64,000 nt of DNA from Providencia rettgeri (GTDB lineage Bacteria > Pseudomonadota > Gammaproteobacteria > Enterobacterales > Enterobacteriaceae), in contig NZ_CP053896.1 in NCBI RefSeq assembly GCF_013255915.1, forward strand, positions 1,674,001 through 1,738,000, given 5' to 3'. The notes under the pieces are model-generated. The model saw only the letters and a program-made list of their open reading frames with translations, was not told where the DNA came from and did not search any database. Shown piece by piece: positions 49,468-59,184 of this stretch. Positions within the stretch are counted from its first letter, which is position 1; every line of letters starts with the position of its first letter. Both the position numbers and the translations under genes were made by a program.

Positions 49468-49660
49468 AGTTGCTCATTCAACTTCTTATGTAGGTCCAAA
49501 ATTAGTTGGGTACATACCACATAAACCAAGAATGACGCCAAAGTAAGGTGCCTACCGTCCAACAGCATAGATATTCGCCTTCGGGCCTTATCAAACACAG
49601 GGCGACACGTGGAGTGAGGCACCACCTATATGATTATCTTTAATGTAAAGACATAATCAT
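49468..49660 (+). ncRNA. glmY: Small RNA GlmY (GlmY/GlmZ family)
   Basis: GlmY sequesters the RNase adaptor RapZ and thereby protects GlmZ, raising glmS expression. The 5' end AGTTGCTCATTCAACTTCTT resembles E. coli GlmY. Downstream blocks shared with GlmY and GlmZ are CTTATGT with ACATAA (first hairpin), AGAATGACGC, GGTGCCT (49547-49553) pairing with AGGCACC (49617-49623), and CAAACACAGG. Synteny (upstream of glrK), the sigma-54 promoter and GlrR sites favour GlmY over GlmZ. The 3' end is uncertain: an 11-bp hairpin spans 49627-49663, and a stronger one follows at 49691. Confidence 0.82.
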
Positions 49661-49690
49661 ATAAAAAGCATTATAGAAGTTGTTATCGCT

Positions 49691-49731
49691 GGCGGGGTGA
49701 AGGTCAATACTTCATCCCGCCTTCCTGTTTT
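49691..49731 (+). terminator. Terminator downstream of glmY
   Basis: GGCGGGgTGAAG and CTTCAtCCCGCC form a 12-bp stem (one G-T pair) followed by TTCCTGTTTT. Confidence 0.65.
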
Positions 49732-50057
49732 ATGCCCGTCATACTTCGAACCGCAGCGTTGTTACCTGCGTTCAGCCACTCTAGTCACACACTTTTGTAT
49801 GTTTCATAGAGATATCTTCTCTTGCCGCCCTATGCCTGTCATACTTCGAACCGCAGCGTTGTTACCTGCGTTCAGCCACTCTAGTCACATACTTTTGTAT
49901 GTTTCATAGAGATATCTTCTCTTGCCGCCCTATGCCCGTCATACTTCGAACCGCAGCGTTGTTACCTGCGTTCAGCCACTCTAGTCACATACTTTTGTAT
50001 GCTCCTAGAGATATCTTCACTTGGCGCCTAGCTGCAATCCGAATTATTTAGGGCATA
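49731..50057. repeat. Three ERIC-type repeats (100, 100 and 127 bp)
   Basis: Copies begin at 49731, 49831 and 49931 (each TATGCCnGTCATACTTCGAA). The last is 127 bp, full ERIC length, and ends in GGGCATA, the inverse of the opening TATGCCC. The first two lack the final 27 bp. The core (CTCTAGTCACATAC, then GTATG) is a diverged form of the 8272 array. It lies between glmY and glrK. Confidence 0.8.
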
Positions 50058-50203
50058 GCTTAGTGTTTTATTTTTAAAGAAAAGACGAAAGAATTCATTT
50101 AGTAAGACCTATCGATTCTTTTATGCTTTCGTTTATGCGAAAAAGTAACATCCGGAGCGATGAACATACCTATCTGAAAATTATCATTTTTTACCAATAA
50201 ACT

Positions 50204-50221
50204 TGGCACGTTCATTGCTAT
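50204..50221 (+). promoter_or_regulatory. Consensus-perfect sigma-54 promoter of glrK
   Basis: TTGGCACGTTCATTGCTA matches the sigma-54 consensus (TTGGCACG-N4-TTGCTW) at every fixed position, with GG and GC 10 bp apart. It lies 112 bp upstream of glrK. No TGTC-N10-GACA site is within the next 150 bp upstream. Confidence 0.75.
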
Positions 50222-50332
50222 TTCACTGTTATACTTAGTCTGATTTTAACGCTATGGGACACAGAATTTGGATTGTGCTTTTCGCATTACAGGGAGTTCT
50301 GCTACCATTGCAATACGTTTAATGGGTATGAG

Positions 50333-51772
50333 ATGAATGTATTGAGTAAATGGCGTTTTTTCCCGCGCTCCTTGCGTCAACTAGTTGTGATGGCATTCTG
50401 GCTTGTACTACTTCCTTTATTAGTACTCGCTTACCAAGCGTATCAAAGCCTGGAGCAACTGAGTAACCAAGCTGCCAATATCAATAAAACCACGTTGCTC
50501 GACGCACGGCGTAGTGAAGTGATGAGTAGCCTCGCCTTAGAAATGGAACGGAGCTATCGTCAATATTGTGTTTTGCAAGATGCTACATTGCATACTCAAT
50601 ATCAGAAACAGTTTGCAGACTACCAGCAAATGTTTGAACGTCAGCGAACGATCTTACCTACCTCGACAGACACTTCTGCATTGACTAAGACTTTGGATGT
50701 ACTTAAAACGGTTGCGTGTGAAAACAATGAACCGACAGAAAAAATCACACGGGCTTTAGAACAATTTTCTGCCGAAAATGCCTCATTAGTGCAAGAAACT
50801 CGTGATGTGATTTTTAGCCGTGGGGAACAGCTGCAAAAAGCGATTGCGAATAAAGGCCAACTATTTGGTTGGCAAAGCTTAATTTTATTCTTATTAAGCG
50901 CATTGCTAGTGGCATTATTCACTCGGATGATTATTGGCCCAGTTAAAGCTATCGAACGAATGATTAACCGTCTCGGTACTGGGCGTACAATTGCGAATAA
51001 TATTGAACGCTTTAAAGGCCCTAGGGAGCTACGGACAATCGCACAGCGGATTATTTGGTTAAGTGAACGACTCGCATGGCTTGAATCACAGCGCCACGAA
51101 TTTCTACGCCATATTTCACATGAATTAAAAACACCTCTTGCAAGCATGCGTGAAGGAACAGAATTACTCGTTGATGAGGTGGCAGGGCCATTAACGGTGT
51201 CTCAAAAAGAAGTTGTAGAAATTCTTGATCACAGCAGTAAGCATCTTCAGCAACTTATTGAGCAATTACTTGATTATAATCGTAAGCTTGTCGATGACCC
51301 GCCAGAAGCACAAATTGTTGATTTACAAAAACTCATTGAAGATATTGTTAAAGCACATAATTTACCGGCACGGGCTAAAAATATTAAAACAGAAGTGCGT
51401 TTAAAAGTGGACAGCTGTTTAGCCGAACCCTCACTTTTAGGACGAGTTATTGATAATATCTACTCCAATGCGGTGCACTATGGTGGCGAATCAGGTAATA
51501 TTTGGATCTCTAGTCGCCAAACAGGTAATAAGCTTCTGATTGAAGTTGCGAATACGGGGACGCCAATTCCTGAGTCTGAGCAAAGTATGATTTTTGAGCC
51601 GTTCTATCAAGGTTCACTACAAAGAAAAGGTGCTGTCAAAGGAAGTGGGCTAGGGCTGAGTATTGCGCAAGATTGTATTAAACAAATGGGGGGAGAACTT
51701 TCTCTCGTTCCCAACAAATCAGCAGATGTCTGTTTTAGAATTGAACTGCCTCTAACCGCAGAGAATGAATAA
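50333..51772 (+). CDS. glrK: Sensor histidine kinase GlrK (QseE)
   Basis: GlrK is the inner-membrane kinase that phosphorylates GlrR. The start MNVLSKWRFFPRSLRQLV at 50333 gives 479 residues, near E. coli GlrK (475). It has two membrane spans (about residues 16-34 and 180-199) around a periplasmic helix domain, a HAMP segment, His263 in HISHELKTPLASMREGTELL, and an HATPase with SNAVHYGGESGN and KGSGLGLSIAQDC. qseG follows closely. Confidence 0.96.
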   Translation: MNVLSKWRFFPRSLRQLVVMAFWLVLLPLLVLAYQAYQSLEQLSNQAANINKTTLLDARRSEVMSSLALEMERSYRQYCVLQDATLHTQYQKQFADYQQMFERQRTILPTSTDTSALTKTLDVLKTVACENNEPTEKITRALEQFSAENASLVQETRDVIFSRGEQLQKAIANKGQLFGWQSLILFLLSALLVALFTRMIIGPVKAIERMINRLGTGRTIANNIERFKGPRELRTIAQRIIWLSERLAWLESQRHEFLRHISHELKTPLASMREGTELLVDEVAGPLTVSQKEVVEILDHSSKHLQQLIEQLLDYNRKLVDDPPEAQIVDLQKLIEDIVKAHNLPARAKNIKTEVRLKVDSCLAEPSLLGRVIDNIYSNAVHYGGESGNIWISSRQTGNKLLIEVANTGTPIPESEQSMIFEPFYQGSLQRKGAVKGSGLGLSIAQDCIKQMGGELSLVPNKSADVCFRIELPLTAENE

Positions 51773-51855
51773 TGGTAAATCGGTCTACAGGTGTTTGGGC
51801 GGTACTTTACCGTAACGCATCGTTAAGTAAATATAACCAAAGAGTACCTTATGTG

Positions 51856-52602
51856 ATGAGACGTACAGGGCTCAATTTTGGGGCGGTTTTATTTTCCCTA
51901 ATTTTAAGTGGATGTGTAGTAAAAAATGGTCAGTCACCACTCGAAACTCTGGCGCAAGTTGTTGTGCCTGAAGTTAAAGTCACAGACTACCGTTATACAT
52001 CATGTGAATCTATTTGGAACAATGACCAGCCAACTGCACGGGAAAATGCATTATTTTGGTTACGAATGATGGACTGCGCAGATCGCACGGAAACCAGTCA
52101 AGCACGTGAAGATGCAGGTAAAATAGACGTAACAAATTGGTCGAGTGCATTTCAACAAAATATTTTGTTGAATTCTGCTGACCCGTCTATTGCAGAGCGC
52201 CGTAAAATGCTTGATAGCATAAATACGTACAGTTTGAATTTTCCCACAGGGGTACGTCCATTATTACAATTATGGCGTGAGCAACAAGTACAAATTATCA
52301 ATCTGTCAGATGCAGGGGTTCGTTATAAACGCCTACAGCAAGAAATGGATACAAAACTCGACCGTCTAAAGGAAGATAATGCTAAATTGGCTTTTGAACT
52401 GAATACGACCTCCCGTAAGCTTGAAAATTTAACGGATATTGAACGCCAGCTTTCTTCTCGTAAGAAAAGCACCAACGAAACCGAAAAAGATGTAGAGAAT
52501 GGGGTTGAAGGAGATAAGCCTATTTCCTCAGAAGAGCCAAAGCCTGATAGCAGCGCATCTTCTCCAGTAGAGCAAAATTCATCGGAGAATGAACAAAAAT
52601 GA
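51856..52602 (+). CDS. qseG: Outer-membrane lipoprotein QseG
   Basis: QseG is an outer-membrane lipoprotein that interacts with GlrK and controls its activity. The start at 51856 gives 248 residues with a textbook lipoprotein signal: two arginines, a hydrophobic core and the lipobox LILSGC. The frame is open back to ATG 51772, which overlaps the glrK stop and could be used for coupling, but it would bury the signal peptide. The C-terminal half is a coiled coil ending TTSRKLENLTDIERQLSSRK, as in E. coli, then an acidic Ser-rich tail. Confidence 0.88.
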   Translation: MRRTGLNFGAVLFSLILSGCVVKNGQSPLETLAQVVVPEVKVTDYRYTSCESIWNNDQPTARENALFWLRMMDCADRTETSQAREDAGKIDVTNWSSAFQQNILLNSADPSIAERRKMLDSINTYSLNFPTGVRPLLQLWREQQVQIINLSDAGVRYKRLQQEMDTKLDRLKEDNAKLAFELNTTSRKLENLTDIERQLSSRKKSTNETEKDVENGVEGDKPISSEEPKPDSSASSPVEQNSSENEQK

Positions 52603-53939
52603 CGAATCGTAAGTCAGCAAATTTATTGCTAGTTGACGATGACCCGAGCCTTCTTAAACTGTTAGGCATGCGCTTGAGTAGTGAAGGTTTTAAAGTCACT
52701 ACAGCAGAAAGCGGCCCTGAAGCACTAAAAATCTTACAAAAAGAAAAATTAGATTTAGTGATCAGCGATTTACGCATGGATGAAATGGATGGTATGGCGC
52801 TTTTCGATGAGATACAAAAAGCCCATCCAAACATGCCAGTTATCATACTCACTGCTCATGGTTCTATCCCTGATGCCGTCGCGGCAACACAACGAGGCGT
52901 ATTTAGTTTTTTAACTAAGCCAGTAGATAAAGACGCATTATATAAAGCAATCGATGAAGCTCTCGCGCTCTCTTCGACACCGATTAGCGATGAGGAGTGG
53001 AGCGCTGGTATAGTCACGCGTAGCCCCTTAATGATTCGGCTATTAGAACAAGCGCATATGGTGGCACAATCTGATGTTAGCGTGCTAATTAATGGGCAAA
53101 GTGGTACAGGTAAAGAAGTTTTAGCTCAGGCTATTCATAAAGCTAGCCCTAGGGCACGTAAGCCGTTTATTGCCATTAACTGCGGTGCATTACCTGAACA
53201 ATTATTAGAGTCTGAATTATTTGGTCATGCTAAAGGGGCTTTTACCGGCGCAGTAAGTAACCGCGAAGGGTTATTCTTTGCAGCCAGCGGTGGTACGTTA
53301 TTTTTAGATGAGATTGGCGATATGCCAATGCCATTGCAGGTTAAATTATTGCGAGTATTGCAAGAACGCAAAGTTCGCCCTTTAGGTAGTAACCGCGATT
53401 TAGATATTGACGTGCGAATTCTCTCCGCAACTCACCGGAATTTGCCTAAAGCGATGGAAAAAAATGAGTTTCGTGAGGACCTCTATTATCGCTTAAATGT
53501 GGTTAATCTGCGTATTCCTGCGTTAAATGAACGTTCTGAAGATATTCCATTATTAGCAAATCATCTATTGCGTGAATCTGCATCACGGCATAAACCTTTC
53601 GTGCGTAGTTTTTCCAGTGACGCCATGAAGTGCTTAATAACAGCGAGTTGGCCGGGCAATGTTCGTCAATTAGTTAATGTTATTGAACAATGCGTTGCAT
53701 TAACAACGTCTCCTGTTATCAGCGAAGCACTCGTTAGCCAAGCGCTTCAAGGTGAAAATACGGCCTTGCCGACATTTGTTGAAGCTCGTAATCAATTTGA
53801 ATTGAATTATTTACGTAAGTTATTACAAATGACAAAAGGGAATGTCACCCAAGCTGCCCGAATGGCAGGGCGAAACCGCACAGAATTTTACAAATTACTT
53901 GGTCGACACGATTTAGAAGCCAATGATTTTAAAGAATAA
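52599..53939 (+). CDS. glrR: Sigma-54-dependent response regulator GlrR (QseF)
   Basis: GlrR activates glmY with sigma-54. The 446-residue protein has a receiver domain (phosphorylated Asp57 in ISDLRMDEMDG), an AAA+ domain with Walker A GQSGTGKE, the sigma-54 contact loop GAFTGA, and Walker B GGTLFLDEIGD, and a C-terminal Fis-type helix-turn-helix (GNVTQAARMAGRNRTEFYKL). It overlaps qseG by 4 bp. The TGTC-N10-GACA sites at 49221-49334 are its expected targets. Confidence 0.97.
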   Translation: MTNRKSANLLLVDDDPSLLKLLGMRLSSEGFKVTTAESGPEALKILQKEKLDLVISDLRMDEMDGMALFDEIQKAHPNMPVIILTAHGSIPDAVAATQRGVFSFLTKPVDKDALYKAIDEALALSSTPISDEEWSAGIVTRSPLMIRLLEQAHMVAQSDVSVLINGQSGTGKEVLAQAIHKASPRARKPFIAINCGALPEQLLESELFGHAKGAFTGAVSNREGLFFAASGGTLFLDEIGDMPMPLQVKLLRVLQERKVRPLGSNRDLDIDVRILSATHRNLPKAMEKNEFREDLYYRLNVVNLRIPALNERSEDIPLLANHLLRESASRHKPFVRSFSSDAMKCLITASWPGNVRQLVNVIEQCVALTTSPVISEALVSQALQGENTALPTFVEARNQFELNYLRKLLQMTKGNVTQAARMAGRNRTEFYKLLGRHDLEANDFKE

Positions 53940-54027
53940 ATAAGAATTATTTACCACATAGTTGTTATCGATTACATTATGTGGAATAAGGCAATTCATA
54001 TTCACGCTCCGGGAGAAAAAACACCTT

Positions 54028-55650
54028 ATGAGCCGTAAGCTTAATATTTCACTAGCACAACTTAATTGGTTAGTCGGTGACATCGAAGGCAACTGCGATC
54101 GCATGTTGCAAGTTGTGAGTGAACAAGCACCAAACACAGATATTGTCATGTTTTCAGAGCTGTCTTTGACAGGGTACCCACCAGAGGATTTAATTTTCCG
54201 AGCTGATTTTGAGGACCGCTGTTTAGTACAACTCGACCGTTTGCAAAAAGCCAGCCAAGAAACGGCAATTATTGTTGGTCATCCATGGTATGAAGGGGAT
54301 GATATCTATAATGCATTGTCTTTTTTCTATCAAGGCAAATTGCACGCACGCTATTTTAAACAAGAATTACCAAATTACGGCGTGTTTGATGAGCCTCGTT
54401 ATTTCACCGCAGATGAAAAAACCTGTGTTGTTGAATTTAAAGGTTACCAGCTCGGCTTATTGATTTGCGAAGATATTTGGTATGACGAACCGGTTGATGC
54501 AGTAAAAGGGGCTGGCGCTGAAATATTACTGACAATCAATGCATCTCCTTATGATATTAATAAAGAACATATTCGAACTGATTTATTAGTCGATCATTGT
54601 AAACGCACTCATATGCCAATTGTGTATCTCAATCAAGTTGGCGGACAAGACGAATTGGTTTTTGATGGTGGCTCAAAAATCATTGCAAACAAAGGCAAGC
54701 AAACCTTTAAATTGGAAGAATTTAAAGAGCAGGTTATCACAGTGCAATTTGATGAACTTGCATTGGTGAGCGAAGGTAGCGTATTTATTGAGAATGACCC
54801 TGTGGCGCAGGTATACCAAGCTTTAGTCATGTCTACTCGCGACTACATCAATAAAAATGGTTTTAATGGGGCTATTTTAGGGCTATCAGGCGGGATTGAT
54901 TCAGGGTTAACAGTGGCTATTGCCGTTGATGCAATAGGGAAAGAGCACGTGCAAGCGGTCATGATGCCATTCCGCTATACTTCTGAGATGAGCATCCACG
55001 ACGCTAAAGAACAAGCTGATTTGCTTGGTGTTGAATTCGATATCGTATCTATCGAACCGATGTTTGATGCTTTTATGGCACAGTTAACGCCTATGTTTGA
55101 AGGAACCGCGGTTGATACAACTGAGGAAAACTTACAAGCGCGTTGCCGAGCCGTTATTTTAATGGCGATGTCGAATAAACGTCGTCGCTTAGTTTTGACT
55201 ACCAGTAATAAAAGTGAGTCAGCGGTTGGCTACTCGACATTGTATGGTGATATGGCGGGTGGTTTTGACGTGTTAAAAGATGTGCCTAAAACCCTTGTCT
55301 TTGAGTTGGCTAAATACCGTAATACTATCTCTCCAGCAATCCCACAACGTGTGATTGATAGGCCGCCATCAGCAGAACTTGCGCCAGGGCAATTAGATCA
55401 AGACAGTTTGCCACCTTATGATGTGTTAGATGCATTATTAGAAGGCTATGTGGAAAAAGACTTGTCAGTTAATGACCTAATCAAACTTGGTTTTGATAAA
55501 GACGTGGTACGCAAAGTTGTGCGCCTTGTTGATATTAATGAATATAAACGTCGTCAGGCGCCTGTTGGGCCACGTATTACGATGCGTAATTTTGGCAAAG
55601 ACCGCCGTTATCCGATCACCTCAGGTTTTGGCCGTAAAAACTGGTCATAA
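54028..55650 (+). CDS. nadE: Glutamine-dependent NAD+ synthetase
   Basis: A 540-residue enzyme that makes NAD+ from deamido-NAD+, using glutamine as nitrogen donor. The N-terminal nitrilase-type glutaminase (about residues 1-260) has the Cys nucleophile in LGLLICEDIWYDEP; the C-terminal synthetase has the ATP-pyrophosphatase loop LGLSGGIDSGLT and TTSNKSESAVGYSTLYGDMA. E. coli NadE is the short ammonia-dependent type at another locus. The start at 54028 follows GGGAG at some distance. Its place before glnB links nitrogen status and NAD synthesis. Confidence 0.95.
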   Translation: MSRKLNISLAQLNWLVGDIEGNCDRMLQVVSEQAPNTDIVMFSELSLTGYPPEDLIFRADFEDRCLVQLDRLQKASQETAIIVGHPWYEGDDIYNALSFFYQGKLHARYFKQELPNYGVFDEPRYFTADEKTCVVEFKGYQLGLLICEDIWYDEPVDAVKGAGAEILLTINASPYDINKEHIRTDLLVDHCKRTHMPIVYLNQVGGQDELVFDGGSKIIANKGKQTFKLEEFKEQVITVQFDELALVSEGSVFIENDPVAQVYQALVMSTRDYINKNGFNGAILGLSGGIDSGLTVAIAVDAIGKEHVQAVMMPFRYTSEMSIHDAKEQADLLGVEFDIVSIEPMFDAFMAQLTPMFEGTAVDTTEENLQARCRAVILMAMSNKRRRLVLTTSNKSESAVGYSTLYGDMAGGFDVLKDVPKTLVFELAKYRNTISPAIPQRVIDRPPSAELAPGQLDQDSLPPYDVLDALLEGYVEKDLSVNDLIKLGFDKDVVRKVVRLVDINEYKRRQAPVGPRITMRNFGKDRRYPITSGFGRKNWS

Positions 55651-56001
<351 letters not shown>

Positions 56002-56023
56002 TAAATTAAGTTTGTATGAAAAT

Positions 56024-56089
56024 GCGGTAACGGAAAATACACAGGAATGGGATTAGAATTGTATATTTATTATGCGAGCCCGTTACCGC
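56024..56089. repeat. Perfect 10-bp inverted repeat downstream of glnB
   Basis: GCGGTAACGG (56024-56033) and CCGTTACCGC (56080-56089) are exact inverses 46 bp apart. They could close a long RNA stem in the 3' region of glnB or mark the ends of a small mobile repeat. Confidence 0.4.
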
Positions 56090-56153
56090 TAAATTAGAAA
56101 ACTACGAATATTTAACTAGTTAACCCATTTTCTTCAGTTAATATGTTTCATAG

Positions 56154-56183
56154 AATGCTCTTCTAAACAGAAGAGCATTTTTT
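56154..56183 (+). terminator. Terminator between glnB and hmp
   Basis: AATGCTCTTC and GAAGAGCATT form a perfect 10-bp stem (TAAACA loop) followed by TTTT. It is oriented for glnB and lies just after the hmp stop on the other strand. Confidence 0.85.
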
Positions 56184-56188
56184 GTGAA

Positions 56189-57388
56189 TTAATTGAGGGG
56201 TAATACCTTGTGTGGTCCAAAACATTCATAGTGAATAGCACTGGTATCGACACCCATTGCAATTAGCTGCTTACCTACGTGCTGCATAAACCCAACAGGG
56301 CCACAGAAATAGAATTGCATATTCGGTTGCTCAATCCATTCACGTACCAATTCTAAATTCATTAAACCTTCATATTGGTAATCAAACCCGAGACGATCTT
56401 CCTCTCTTGGTTGATTAAACCAAATCGCGGATTGGCTGGTTTGCTGTTTTGCTAATAGTTGTTGAATTTCGTGCCTAAAGGCATGAACGGCACCATTTTC
56501 AGCGGCATGGAACCAATTAACTTGTGCGTTGTGACCTTGTTCTGTTAGATGATTTAACATGCTCAGCATTGGAGTTAAACCAACGCCTGCAGAGATCAAG
56601 GTAACAGGTGTCTGACCATCAACATCAATAAAGAAATCACCACATGGAGGGGCGAGCAGTACACTATCACCTTCATTTAATTGTTGATGTAAGAAATTAG
56701 AAACGGAGCCTTGTTCTTCACGTTTTACCGCAATACGGTAGCTACGGCCATTAGGTGCAGTGGTCAGAGAGTATTGGCGGATTTCTTGGTTTTCAAATCC
56801 CTGGTTGTTGACATAAATAGTGATATATTGGCCTGGGCGGTAATCAGCGACAGGTTGCCCATCGACAGGAACAAATTCAAAACTTGTAATCACATCACTT
56901 TGTGGTTGTTTTTGCGCTAATTTAAACTCACGTAAGCCTTCCCAACCCCCATTTTTATCCGCATTTTCTTGGTAAATTGCAGCTTCTCTACCAATAAAAA
57001 TATCGGCTAAAACACCGTAAGCTCTTCCCCATGCATCAAGAACCTCTTGGCCTGGGTTGAGGAGTTCATCAATAGCCGCGAGTAAGTTTTCCCCGACGAT
57101 TGGATAGTGCTCAGGTTTAATATTTAAGCTTACATGTTTTTGGGCGATTTTTTCGACAGCTGAAATAAGAGCCTCAGGAGTTTCAATATGCACAGCATAT
57201 GCGCAGATAGCGTTGAAAAGGGCTTCTCGTTGGTCCCCATTCACTTGGTGAGTCATGTTGAAAATATCTTTTAATTCAGGATGCTGTTTAAACATCCGAT
57301 CATAAAAATGCGCGGTCAGTTTTGGCCCTGTTTCAGCAATGGCAGGAATGGTTGATTTAACAATGGCAATGGTTTGGCTATCTAGCAT
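56189..57388 (-). CDS. hmp: Flavohemoprotein (nitric oxide dioxygenase)
   Basis: Hmp converts nitric oxide to nitrate with O2 and NAD(P)H, protecting against nitrosative stress. The 399-residue protein has an N-terminal globin (residues 1-140, proximal His in [14 protein letters not shown]), an FAD domain (RQYSLT near residue 204) and an NAD domain ([25 protein letters not shown]). An NsrR-type site lies in the shared gap with glyA. hmp and glyA diverge as in E. coli. Confidence 0.97.
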   Translation of the reverse strand: MLDSQTIAIVKSTIPAIAETGPKLTAHFYDRMFKQHPELKDIFNMTHQVNGDQREALFNAICAYAVHIETPEALISAVEKIAQKHVSLNIKPEHYPIVGENLLAAIDELLNPGQEVLDAWGRAYGVLADIFIGREAAIYQENADKNGGWEGLREFKLAQKQPQSDVITSFEFVPVDGQPVADYRPGQYITIYVNNQGFENQEIRQYSLTTAPNGRSYRIAVKREEQGSVSNFLHQQLNEGDSVLLAPPCGDFFIDVDGQTPVTLISAGVGLTPMLSMLNHLTEQGHNAQVNWFHAAENGAVHAFRHEIQQLLAKQQTSQSAIWFNQPREEDRLGFDYQYEGLMNLELVREWIEQPNMQFYFCGPVGFMQHVGKQLIAMGVDTSAIHYECFGPHKVLPLN

Positions 57389-57541
57389 ACAGGTGCTCCT
57401 GAATTATTTTCATGTTCTCATTATAGTTATGGCAAAGGGCAAATTTTTGCGATCTAAAAATATTCCTTTGTAGATTAGTTAGATAAATTTATTTCATCTC
57501 AGCTAATCCCTATTTTTTGCGAACGATGAAGGTGATTTATA

Positions 57542-57564
57542 AAGATGTATTTTAAATACAACTT
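57542..57564. promoter_or_regulatory. NsrR-type operator in the hmp-glyA gap
   Basis: A 23-bp near-palindrome (arms AAGATGTATTT and AAATACAACTT) matches the NsrR consensus (AAGATGYATTT-N-AAATRCATCTT) with one or two deviations in the right arm. It is about 155 bp upstream of hmp, a known NsrR target. Confidence 0.65.
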
Positions 57565-57727
57565 ATAATATTTACGTGTTTATGTAAAGACTCAAATCGG
57601 AAAAATAGGGTGGATTTAGGCACATAATGAGAAGGGAATAGCAAATCTGGATGTTTGTCCGTTAAAAATTAAAATTTGAGCTATTTTATAATGAAGCCTT
57701 CAGAAGCAAATGAAGTGAAAAAAATTA

Positions 57728-57743
57728 ATGCAATCGTTTGCGT
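57728..57743 (+). promoter_or_regulatory. PurR operator of glyA
   Basis: ATGCAATCGTTTGCGT fits the PurR operator pattern (AnGCAAnCGTTTnCnT), 107 bp upstream of glyA, a known PurR target in E. coli. Confidence 0.75.
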
Positions 57744-57849
57744 ATATTTTTTCTTTAGGGCTATCTCAAGAGAGAAAAAGAGTTTACACTGTGTGTCATT
57801 GCGATGAATCGATTTTCAACCTATTGAATTGCTGAGGCAGGAGAAGCGA

Positions 57850-59103
57850 ATGTTAAAGCGTGAAATGAATATTGCTGACTACGATCCGAAATTATGGGAA
57901 GCAATGGAGCAAGAAGTACAACGTCAAGAAGAACACATTGAATTAATTGCTTCTGAAAACTATACCAGTCCACGAGTCATGCAGGCTCAAGGTTCTCAGC
58001 TAACCAATAAATATGCAGAAGGCTACCCAGGCAAACGCTACTATGGCGGTTGTGAGTATGTTGACGTGGTAGAGCAATTAGCGATTGACCGTGCGAAAGA
58101 ACTATTTGGTGCTGACTATGCGAACGTGCAGCCGCACTCAGGTTCACAAGCTAACGCTGCAGTTTACATGGCGTTATTACAGCCTGGTGATACCGTTCTG
58201 GGAATGAACCTAGCACATGGTGGTCACTTAACTCACGGTTCACCAGTTAACTTCTCAGGTAAACTGTACAACATCGTGCCTTACGGTATTGATGAAAGCG
58301 GTAAAATTGACTACGACGATATCAAAGCGCAAGCGGAAAAACACAAACCAAAAATGATTATCGGTGGTTTCTCTGCGTACTCAGGTGTCGTTGATTGGGC
58401 AAAAATGCGTGAAATCGCAGATGGTATTGGCGCTTACCTGTTTGTTGATATGGCTCACGTTGCAGGTTTGATTGCTGCGGGTGTTTATCCAAACCCAGTT
58501 CCTCATGCACACGTTGTGACAACAACAACGCATAAAACTTTAGCGGGTCCACGTGGTGGGTTAATTTTAGCTAAAGGTGGTGACGAAGAGTTGTACAAAA
58601 AAATCAACTCAGCGGTATTCCCTGGATCTCAAGGTGGCCCTTTAATGCATGTTATTGCAGGTAAAGCGGTTGCTCTGAAAGAAGCGATGGAACCTGAATT
58701 CAAAGTTTATCAACAGCAAGTTGCTAAGAATGCGAAGGCAATGGTCGATGTTTTCCAAAAACGTGGCTACAAAGTGGTATCTGGCGGAACTGAAAACCAC
58801 TTATTCTTAGTTGATTTGGTTGATAAAGACATTACAGGTAAAGATGCAGATGCTGCACTTGGCCGTGCAAATATCACTGTTAACAAAAACAGTGTACCGA
58901 ACGACCCTAAGAGCCCATTTGTAACGTCTGGTGTACGTATTGGTTCTCCTGCGATTACGCGTCGTGGCTTCAAAGAAGCAGAAGCGGGTGAGCTAGCTGG
59001 CTGGATGTGTGATATTCTAGACAACCTCAATGACGAAGCGACCATTGAGAGCGTGAAGCAAAAAGTATTAGCAATTTGCAAAAAATACCCAGTTTACGCA
59101 TAA
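57850..59103 (+). CDS. glyA: Serine hydroxymethyltransferase
   Basis: GlyA interconverts serine and glycine with tetrahydrofolate, the main source of one-carbon units. The start [12 protein letters not shown] at 57850 (AGGAG upstream) gives 417 residues, the E. coli length. It has [29 protein letters not shown], and the pyridoxal-phosphate lysine in [16 protein letters not shown]. An in-frame start at 57829 would add seven residues ahead of the ribosome binding site and is rejected. Confidence 0.98.
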   Translation: MLKREMNIADYDPKLWEAMEQEVQRQEEHIELIASENYTSPRVMQAQGSQLTNKYAEGYPGKRYYGGCEYVDVVEQLAIDRAKELFGADYANVQPHSGSQANAAVYMALLQPGDTVLGMNLAHGGHLTHGSPVNFSGKLYNIVPYGIDESGKIDYDDIKAQAEKHKPKMIIGGFSAYSGVVDWAKMREIADGIGAYLFVDMAHVAGLIAAGVYPNPVPHAHVVTTTTHKTLAGPRGGLILAKGGDEELYKKINSAVFPGSQGGPLMHVIAGKAVALKEAMEPEFKVYQQQVAKNAKAMVDVFQKRGYKVVSGGTENHLFLVDLVDKDITGKDADAALGRANITVNKNSVPNDPKSPFVTSGVRIGSPAITRRGFKEAEAGELAGWMCDILDNLNDEATIESVKQKVLAICKKYPVYA

Positions 59104-59125
59104 CATAACGTATTATTAATTACTG

Positions 59126-59162
59126 AAACCCGCTTCTACATGTATGTATGAGCGGGTTTTTT
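59126..59162 (+). terminator. Terminator of glyA
   Basis: AAACCCGCT and AGCGGGTTT form a 9-bp stem with a 16-nt loop followed by TTT, 22 bp after the glyA stop. Confidence 0.85.
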
Positions 59163-59184
59163 GCATTGAAAAAACGGAGGAGTG

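Noticed and set aside
49389-49625. 78-codon minus-strand open frame
   Set aside because: It is antisense to the GlmY-like RNA and its sigma-54 promoter, and the protein sequence looks like random translation.
49697-49909. 70-codon plus-strand open frame
   Set aside because: It lies within the ERIC-type repeats and repeats itself with their period; a by-product of repeat structure.
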